Shown: piece after piece, positions 20,249 through 27,132 of the stretch
Numbering within the stretch: position 1 is the stretch's first letter
Layout of the letters: every line of letters begins with the position of its first letter
DNA from: an uncultured Ignavibacterium sp.
Lineage (GTDB): Bacteria; Bacteroidota; Ignavibacteria; Ignavibacteriales; Ignavibacteriaceae
Length of the DNA: 35,841 nucleotides
Direction of reading: 5' to 3'
Assembly: GCA_937934185.1 (NCBI GenBank)
Contig: CALHAB010000106.1
Coordinates: 1-35,841 of the forward strand
The notes under the pieces: model-generated
Told to the model about the DNA's origin: nothing
Database searches by the model: none
Seen by the model: only the letters and a program-made list of their open reading frames with translations
Position numbers and translations under genes: made by a program

Positions 20249-22294
20249 ATGAAATACATTTTTACACTTCTGTTAATATTGTCCTCCAATATTTTATTCG
20301 CTCAGATTGATATCAGACAAATTTTTGAAAACAAAACTGAAGTTTATTTCCGTTTTGAAATTTCAGATCAAAGTGAACTTGATGTTCTGACAAACATTAT
20401 ATCAATTGATAATGTTGAAAAAGGCAAAACAGTTTATGCCTATGCTAACATCAGTGAGTTTGAAGAATTTCTTAAACTTAAATATGATTTCGAAATTTTG
20501 CCTAATCCTTCTTCGATCATTGAACCGGAGATGAGCAATAATATTGAAGATATTACTGCTTGGGATGTATATCCAACTTATGATGCATATGTCAACTTGA
20601 TGAATCAGTTTCAAACTAACTATCCACAGATTTGTAAATTAATTGATGCAGGAAATACAGTTCAGGGAAGAAAAATTTTATTTGTAAAAATTTCAGATAA
20701 TGTTAATCAAAGAGAAGCCGAACCTCAATTTATGTACACTTCAAGTATGCACGGCGATGAATTAACAGGTTATGTTTTGATGTTGAGATTAATTGATTCA
20801 CTGCTCTCTTCTTATGGAAATGATCCGAGAATTACAAATATGATTAACAATGCTGAAATCTGGATAAACCCTCTTGCTAATCCTGATGGAGCATACAGAA
20901 GCGGAAACAATACTGTAAGCGGCGCAACAAGATATAATTTTAACAATTACGATCTTAACCGAAACTTTCCTGACCCTGTTAATGGAGTTAATCCAAATCA
21001 ACAAGTTGAAACCACCAGATTCAGAACACTTCAGGAAGCGAACAACTTTGCTCTTATTGCTAACTTTCACGGTGGTGCTGAAGTAGTAAATTATCCCTGG
21101 GATACCTGGTCAAATACAGGAACAAATTCAAGAATTCACGCTGATCAAACCTGGTATCAGTTCATTTCAAGACTTTATGCAGACACCTGTCAGTTTTATT
21201 CACCATCAGGATATATGACTTATCTGAATAATGGAATTACAAATGGAGGTGCCTGGTATGTGATTCACGGCGGAAGACAGGATTACACAAACTGGTACAG
21301 GCACGGAAGGGAAGTAACAATTGAAATTTCAAACACAAAACTTCCACCTGCAGGTCAACTACCTTCTTTCTGGGAATATAACAAGCGATCATTCCTCAAT
21401 TACATCGAACATATTTTTTACGGAATAAATGGAGTTGTAACTGATACAGTTGGAAATCCTGTTCGCGCTAAGATTACAATTATCAGTCACGATTACGACA
21501 GTTCAGAAGTTTACTCTGATGCTGCAACTGGGTTTTATTCAAGAATGATTCAACCTGGTAATTATACTTTGAAATTTCAAGCTCCAGGATTTTTTGATTT
21601 CATCAGCAATCCTGTACAAATAAGTTCGTATTATTCAAGTATAAACTTTAATGTTGAGATGATACCTGTAGTCCCGATTCCGGTTGAACTTGTTTCTTTT
21701 GCAGCAAATGTTATTGATAACGATGTGCATCTCGAATGGACAACTGCTACTGAGACGAATAACAAAGGTTTTGAAATTCAGCGCTCTGTCATTCCGAGCG
21801 AAGCAAGAAAGCTTAGCTGGGAAATTATTGGTTTTGTTAATGGAAAAGGAACAACCACTGAACCTCAGAGATATTATTTTGTTGATAAAAGTTTAATTAA
21901 CGGATCTTATAGTTACAGACTCAAACAAATTGATTTCGACGGTTCTTTTAATTTATCTGATGAGATCGAAGTGAGTATAGAAAGTCCAAAAACCTTTTCT
22001 CTGGAACAGAATTATCCCAATCCATACAATCCCAGTACTAAGATCAGTTGGCAGTCGCCAGTTAGCAGTTGGCAAACATTAAAAGTTTATGACATACTTG
22101 GTAATGATGTAGCAACATTAGTTGATGAATATAGAAAGGCGGGAAGTTACGAAGTTGAATTTAACGCTGTAGAGACTCGCCGCGGCGTGTCTCTACCAAG
22201 CGGAATATATTTTTATCAGTTGCGTTTAGTTGATCCTTCGTCAAGCTCAGGACAAAATTTTGTAGAAACGAAGAAAATGATTTTAGCGAAATGA
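20249..22294 (+). CDS. M14 family zinc carboxypeptidase with T9SS C-terminal sorting domain
   Basis: YTSSMHGDELTGYVLMLRLID (HxxE), NPLANPDG, YNFNNYDLNRNFPD, ANFHGGAEVVNYPWD, EVTIEISN; C-term QNYPNPYNPSTKISWQ...KKMILAK. Confidence 0.9.
   Translation: MKYIFTLLLILSSNILFAQIDIRQIFENKTEVYFRFEISDQSELDVLTNIISIDNVEKGKTVYAYANISEFEEFLKLKYDFEILPNPSSIIEPEMSNNIEDITAWDVYPTYDAYVNLMNQFQTNYPQICKLIDAGNTVQGRKILFVKISDNVNQREAEPQFMYTSSMHGDELTGYVLMLRLIDSLLSSYGNDPRITNMINNAEIWINPLANPDGAYRSGNNTVSGATRYNFNNYDLNRNFPDPVNGVNPNQQVETTRFRTLQEANNFALIANFHGGAEVVNYPWDTWSNTGTNSRIHADQTWYQFISRLYADTCQFYSPSGYMTYLNNGITNGGAWYVIHGGRQDYTNWYRHGREVTIEISNTKLPPAGQLPSFWEYNKRSFLNYIEHIFYGINGVVTDTVGNPVRAKITIISHDYDSSEVYSDAATGFYSRMIQPGNYTLKFQAPGFFDFISNPVQISSYYSSINFNVEMIPVVPIPVELVSFAANVIDNDVHLEWTTATETNNKGFEIQRSVIPSEARKLSWEIIGFVNGKGTTTEPQRYYFVDKSLINGSYSYRLKQIDFDGSFNLSDEIEVSIESPKTFSLEQNYPNPYNPSTKISWQSPVSSWQTLKVYDILGNDVATLVDEYRKAGSYEVEFNAVETRRGVSLPSGIYFYQLRLVDPSSSSGQNFVETKKMILAK
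21787..21820. repeat. Candidate dispersed-repeat remnant inside the carboxypeptidase ORF (VIPSEARKLSW)
   Basis: TGTCATTCCGAGCGAAGCAAGAAAGCTTAGCTGG resembles, from memory, 'GTCATTCCGAGCGAAGC...' repeats common in Bacteroidota genomes. Only one copy in this window. Confidence 0.45.
22169..22196. repeat. 28-bp near-perfect palindrome, second copy, within T9SS CTD coding sequence
   Basis: GTAGAGACTCGCCGCGGCGTGTCTCTAC; one T-T mismatched pair; same in-frame peptide VETRRGVSLP. Confidence 0.9.
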
Positions 22295-23038
22295 CGCCTG
22301 AAAATTAATCTTATAAACTTCCTGATTAAGAAAATCTCTTTCCAAACCAAGAGAAACATTCCAGCTTACTTCGTTTTCAATTGCGCTGTTATAGCTCGAA
22401 ACCGATCTAACTGCATTAATTGCACTTACTAATCTGTTAACCAGCATTGCACCAACAACAAATCTGACATCATTAAATGTCTGTTCGCTTGATGTCCACA
22501 TACTTCTGTAAGTTTTTCTTTGCTCAGTTGAATTCCATTTCCAGAAAAATTTCTGCTCACTTAACATTTCATCAAATCTTCTTTCCAATGCCTTTTCATT
22601 ATTATATGATTCAATGCTTGTGTATAAACCGATAGTAGCATAGTAATCCTCATCTTTGCCATCTGGATTTACGCCTGCATAAGTCTGAGCATAGCTTTTA
22701 TATCTGTTCTCCTGCCAGTTACCATAAACATTCATTCCGATAAAAGTTGCCCACAAAGCTCCTTCAGCGATGGTGAAATATTTTCCGCTGCTGTAATTAT
22801 CTGCATAAAGCTCTCCCATCCCGGGCAAAAGCAGAGAATAAATTATTGCCAGTCCGGCATTTTTTCTAGTCTTTGTTTCTAATGGTAAAATATTTTGTAT
22901 GATAAGATTGTTTTCAGATTGTTGTTCAGATTTTAACTTATCCTTTAATTGCAAAAGAGATATGGATTGGAATTCCTGACTAAAAGCAAAGTTTGCAGCA
23001 ATGACGAAGACGAAAAAGATGAGATTTATTTTTTTCAT
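22283..23038 (-). CDS. DUF5683-like membrane/secreted protein
   Basis: Signal peptide MKKINLIFFVFVIAANFAFSQ; KTRKNAGLAIIYSLLLPGMGELYADNYSSGKYFTIAEGALW. ATG at 23038 preferred over ORF start 23080. Confidence 0.6.
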   Translation of the reverse strand: MKKINLIFFVFVIAANFAFSQEFQSISLLQLKDKLKSEQQSENNLIIQNILPLETKTRKNAGLAIIYSLLLPGMGELYADNYSSGKYFTIAEGALWATFIGMNVYGNWQENRYKSYAQTYAGVNPDGKDEDYYATIGLYTSIESYNNEKALERRFDEMLSEQKFFWKWNSTEQRKTYRSMWTSSEQTFNDVRFVVGAMLVNRLVSAINAVRSVSSYNSAIENEVSWNVSLGLERDFLNQEVYKINFQASFR

Positions 23039-23060
23039 ATTTTTTATTTGAATAATAATG

Positions 23061-24389
23061 TTAAAGACAGCGTAATTCAAAGTTATTTTTTATCTCTACC
23101 AATTCAGCCAAAGCCAATCCATCTTTTATCTCTTTTATTTTTACAACAGCGAAAGTGTTAATAAGTTTTTCATTGAAAGGTAAAGCTACTCTTACATAGT
23201 TAGATGAAAATCCTTTAATCATTCCGTTATCATTCTCAGATTCGAAAAGAACTTCGAGTTCAGATCCAATCAGAGAATTATAGAATGCTCTCTTCTTTTT
23301 GTCACTGAGAATTCTAAGCATATTATTTCTTTTCTTTCTTTCATTAACTTCAACTTTATCAGGGATGGAAATTGCTTTTGTATTTGGTCTTTCTGAGTAG
23401 GTAAAGACATGCAAATAGGAAAAAGGAATCTCAGTTAAAAATTTATAAGTCTCATTAAAATGTTTTTCGGTTTCACCGGGAAAGCCAACAATAACATCTA
23501 TTCCAATTCCACATTCCGGAATCTTATCAACCACTTTATTAATTACATTCCGATAGTCATCAACAGTATAACGACGCTGCATTAACTTAAGTATTTCAGC
23601 ACTACCGCTCTGCAAAGGAATATGAAAATGTTTACACATTTTGTCTGATGAAGCCGTCAGGTCAATTATCTCATCGCTCAATAAATTCGGTTCAATTGAG
23701 GAAATTCTTATTCTGAAATCTCCTTCAACCTCAATTAATTTCAAAAGTAAATTGTATAAATCAGTTGAATAATTTTTTCCGTAATCTCCGACATTAACTC
23801 CAGTAAGAATTATTTCTTTATATCCTTCATTTATGAGTGATTTAAATTCATTGATAACATCATCAGGGTTCATACTTCTGCTTTTACCGCGTGCAAGTGG
23901 AATTGTGCAGAAGGAACATTTGTAATCACAACCATCCTGAATTTTGAAAAATGCTCTTGTTCGGCTGTCAGCATCCGTTGAATGAGCTTTGCCAAAATTA
24001 TTAAGTTCTTCAAGAGGCGAAACATAGATGCACGATAATTCTTTTTTAGTGAAGTCATTGAGAATAGAAAAGATATTGAATTTTTCATTGCTTCCGAGAA
24101 CAGCATCAACGCCGTCAATCTTTGCAATTTCTTCAGGACGAAGTTGTGCATAACAACCAGTTACAATAACAAATGCATCAGGATTGTTTCTTAATGCACG
24201 ACGGACAAGTTGGCGACATTCTTTCTCAGCGTTTTCTGTGACTGTGCAGGTATTGAAAACATAAATATCTGCTTTCGAGTCAAAGTCAACGATAGAGTAT
24301 CCTTTCTTCAGAAATTCTTTTCCAATGGTTGAAGTTTCTGAAAAATTAAGTTTACAGCCAAGAGTATGTAATGAAACAGTTTTTTTCAT
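23061..24389 (-). CDS. mtaB: tRNA (N6-L-threonylcarbamoyladenosine(37)-C2)-methylthiotransferase MtaB
   Basis: TLGCKLNFSETSTIGKEF; FNTCTVTENAEKECRQ; radical SAM FKIQDGCDYKCSFCTIPLARGKSRS; HIPLQSGS. Confidence 0.93.
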   Translation of the reverse strand: MKKTVSLHTLGCKLNFSETSTIGKEFLKKGYSIVDFDSKADIYVFNTCTVTENAEKECRQLVRRALRNNPDAFVIVTGCYAQLRPEEIAKIDGVDAVLGSNEKFNIFSILNDFTKKELSCIYVSPLEELNNFGKAHSTDADSRTRAFFKIQDGCDYKCSFCTIPLARGKSRSMNPDDVINEFKSLINEGYKEIILTGVNVGDYGKNYSTDLYNLLLKLIEVEGDFRIRISSIEPNLLSDEIIDLTASSDKMCKHFHIPLQSGSAEILKLMQRRYTVDDYRNVINKVVDKIPECGIGIDVIVGFPGETEKHFNETYKFLTEIPFSYLHVFTYSERPNTKAISIPDKVEVNERKKRNNMLRILSDKKKRAFYNSLIGSELEVLFESENDNGMIKGFSSNYVRVALPFNEKLINTFAVVKIKEIKDGLALAELVEIKNNFELRCL

Positions 24390-24399
24390 ATTGATATTA

Positions 24400-24427
24400 T
24401 AAAGAAAGAGCGGGAAAAATCCCGCTC
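24400..24427 (-). terminator. Rho-independent terminator-like hairpin downstream of rpsA
   Basis: Minus strand GAGCGGGA-tttt-TCCCGCTC followed by TTTCTTT. Confidence 0.75.
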
Positions 24428-24452
24428 AATTTTCCATACCTGTAGATTACTC

Positions 24453-26279
24453 TTACTTAGAATCTTCTTTCTTTTCTTCTTTAGAAGTTTCCGGAGAAGC
24501 TTCTTCAAAAATCGGGAAATCAGATGTATCAATTGTTCCGGTGTCTGCATTTTTAATATTCTGAACCGTTACTTTTTCCAGTTTAAATGTGTCAATGTAT
24601 TTCTGAATTTCTTCATCTGATTTTTCTTTAAGTGCAGCAATTGCACTCAGAACAATTTTCTTACTTTCCTTGTCGAATTCGATCACCTTAAGAGGTAATT
24701 CGGCATCAACAGGGAAATGAGTTGCAAGATTTTTAATCTTCGCAGTAGATAGCTGTGTTGCAGGAACAAATCCGTCAACTTTTTCAGGAAGTTCTGCAAT
24801 TAATCCTTTCTCAATAATTCGGACAACTTTTCCTGTGGTTTCAGTACCAACAGAATACATCTGTTCGAATTTTGGCCATGGATTTTCAGTTATTTGTTTA
24901 TGACCGAGAGAAATTTTTCTCTGATCGACATCAACACTGAGAACAATAACCTCAATCTTTTCATTTTTCTTTACAACTTCACCGGGATGACGAATTTTCT
25001 TTGTCCACGATAAATCTGAAATATGAATAAGACCATCTACTCCTGGTTCTAATTCAACGAATACACCAAAGTTGGTAAGGTTTCGAGCGATTCCCATATG
25101 TCTTGAGCCAACAGGATATTTTTCCATGAGTTTTTGCCAGGGATCCGGTTCAAGTTGTTTTATTCCAAGAGAAATTTTCTTTTCATCTTTATCAAGACTC
25201 AGAATTACCGCTTCAACAATCTGGCCCATTGCAACAACCTGACTAGGATGTTTAATATGCTGAGTCCAGCTCATTTCGGAATTATGAATCAGACCTTCGA
25301 TACCTTTTTCAATTTCGATGAAAGCGCCGTAATCTGTAAGAGAAACAACACGACCAGAAACTTTATCGCCAACTTTGTATTTCTGCTCGATGTTTTCCCA
25401 AGGATGAGGAAGAAGTTTTTTAAGTGAGAGAGAAATTCTTTTTTTCTCTTCATCAAAATCAGTAACTACTACTTTAATTGTTTCATCAAGTTTAACTACT
25501 TCATTTGGGTGATTGATTCTACCCCAGCTTAAATCTGTGATGTGAATTAAGCCATCAACTCCGCCAAGATCAACGAATACACCGAAGTCGGTAATTGCTT
25601 TAACCGTTCCTTCAAGTATCTGACCTTTTTCGAGGCTTTGCAGAATTGCTGCTCTCTGATCCTTCATTTCTTCTTCAATCAGAACTTTATGTGAAACAAC
25701 AACATTCTCAGTTGGTTCATTGACTTTAACAACTCTGAAATCCATTGTTTGACCAACGAATGCATCAAAATCACGGATAGGTTTTACATCAATCTGAGAA
25801 CCTGGTAAGAATGCTTCCATTCCCATCAGGTCAACTACCATTCCTCCTTTAATTCTTTTGATGATTTTACCTTGAAGAACTTCACCGGTTTTAGCAGCGT
25901 TTATAACTCTTTCCCATATTCTCAGGAAGTCAGCTCTCTGTTTACTAAGAACAAGATTTCCATCCTGGTCTTCAACACTTTCAAGCACAACCTCAACTTC
26001 CTGCCCGATTTTTATTTCGGCATCAGGTGGAAATTCAGATTTGGGAATTGTTCCTTCTGATTTGAATCCAATATCGACAATTACATTATCGCCCTGGATT
26101 CGAACGATTTTTCCGCGAACCAACTCGCCTTCCTTAACATCCCTGAATGATTCAGAGTAAAGTTTGGCAAGTGTTTCGAACTCTTCATTTGAATACTGAT
26201 CATGGTTGAATTTGACTTTCGCCTTTTCAATCTCATCGGGTGTCAGTGTATTAAGAGCCGTTTCTTTTGTTTGGGACAT
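24453..26279 (-). CDS. rpsA: 30S ribosomal protein S1
   Basis: 608 aa with several S1 domains (GEVLQGKIIKRIKGGMVVDLMGMEAFLPGSQID; GVDGLIHITDLSWGRINHP; GIEGLIHNSEMSWTQ; GVDGLIHISDLSWTKKI); AGGAGG upstream. Confidence 0.97.
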   Translation of the reverse strand: MSQTKETALNTLTPDEIEKAKVKFNHDQYSNEEFETLAKLYSESFRDVKEGELVRGKIVRIQGDNVIVDIGFKSEGTIPKSEFPPDAEIKIGQEVEVVLESVEDQDGNLVLSKQRADFLRIWERVINAAKTGEVLQGKIIKRIKGGMVVDLMGMEAFLPGSQIDVKPIRDFDAFVGQTMDFRVVKVNEPTENVVVSHKVLIEEEMKDQRAAILQSLEKGQILEGTVKAITDFGVFVDLGGVDGLIHITDLSWGRINHPNEVVKLDETIKVVVTDFDEEKKRISLSLKKLLPHPWENIEQKYKVGDKVSGRVVSLTDYGAFIEIEKGIEGLIHNSEMSWTQHIKHPSQVVAMGQIVEAVILSLDKDEKKISLGIKQLEPDPWQKLMEKYPVGSRHMGIARNLTNFGVFVELEPGVDGLIHISDLSWTKKIRHPGEVVKKNEKIEVIVLSVDVDQRKISLGHKQITENPWPKFEQMYSVGTETTGKVVRIIEKGLIAELPEKVDGFVPATQLSTAKIKNLATHFPVDAELPLKVIEFDKESKKIVLSAIAALKEKSDEEIQKYIDTFKLEKVTVQNIKNADTGTIDTSDFPIFEEASPETSKEEKKEDSK

Positions 26280-26299
26280 TAATCCTCCTTAAAGTTTTT

Positions 26300-26366
26300 C
26301 TGTTTTTTATAATCCAAGCCGGAAGATTATAAAAAACAGTAATTAGTTTGACATAATTACCGGCTT
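26300..26366 (-). ncRNA. Candidate structured rpsA 5' leader (two abutting hairpins plus loop-upstream pairing)
   Basis: Minus strand: AAGCCGG / TAATTA-tgtcaaac-TAATTA / CTGTTTTTTATAATC-ttCCGGCTTg-GATTATAAAAAACAG; 15-bp perfect stem whose loop CCGGCTT is complementary to upstream AAGCCGG. Confidence 0.55.
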
Positions 26367-27064
26367 TAATTTATTTCTAATTTAATTCCTTTTTTATCGG
26401 CTATTTTTTTTGATTCAGTCAATATCAAATCAACCTGCTCTTCAATAGTAAGATTTGAAGTATCAACCTCTATTGCATCAGGACTTTTTGTTAATGGGCT
26501 TACACTTCTGCTCGAATCAATTCTATCTCTTTCGAGGATATTCTGTTTTACTTTTTCGATGTCAACATCCTGACCTTTCTGAGCAAACTCTAAAGCTCTT
26601 CTTCTTGCCCTTTCATCAATTGAAGCGGTAAGAAAAACTTTTACATCGGCATTCGGAAAAACAACAGTCGTAATATCTCTTCCTTCCATCACTACTCCGC
26701 CGTTTTTACCAATTTGTTTCTGCTTTTCGACCAGAATTTTTCTGACTCCTTCAATCTTACTTACAGGACTGACATTTTGATTTACTTCTAAAGAACGAAT
26801 TTCGTCAGATACATCTTTACCGTTTACAAACACTTTCGTTATACCATCTTCTAGTTTCAGTTCAATGTCAAGTTCAGAAGCAAGTTCAATAATTTTATTC
26901 TCATCATTAAGTATGTTATTCTTAATTGCAAAAAGAGTTACGGCTCGATACATTGCACCGGTGTCAATGTACAGATAGCCAAGTTTTTTAGCCAGCAGTT
27001 TTGCAGTAGTACTTTTTCCTGAACCCGCAGGACCATCGATCGCAATAATGAGTTTTTCAGACAT
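26366..27064 (-). CDS. cmk: Cytidylate kinase
   Basis: IIAIDGPAGSGKSTTAKLLAKKLGYLYIDTGAMYRAVT; VVMEGRDITTVVFPNADVKVFLTAS; RDRIDSSRSVSPL. ATG at 27064. Confidence 0.97.
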   Translation of the reverse strand: MSEKLIIAIDGPAGSGKSTTAKLLAKKLGYLYIDTGAMYRAVTLFAIKNNILNDENKIIELASELDIELKLEDGITKVFVNGKDVSDEIRSLEVNQNVSPVSKIEGVRKILVEKQKQIGKNGGVVMEGRDITTVVFPNADVKVFLTASIDERARRRALEFAQKGQDVDIEKVKQNILERDRIDSSRSVSPLTKSPDAIEVDTSNLTIEEQVDLILTESKKIADKKGIKLEIN

Positions 27065-27132
27065 AGATACCAAAAATATCTATTATCTTCCAATATTAAA
27101 AGTATTTAGGGCTGGAATTTTTAGCTCTGTTT

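Noticed and set aside
22283-22294. 12-bp tail-to-tail overlap of the carboxypeptidase and DUF5683-like genes
   Set aside because: Short convergent overlaps are common in compact genomes, as with suhB-like/ligase at 34296-34299; not unusual.
26300-26339. The 15-bp stem before rpsA as a cmk intrinsic terminator
   Set aside because: On the minus strand it is followed by AAAAACTTTAAGG rather than a T-tract, so a leader structure fits better.
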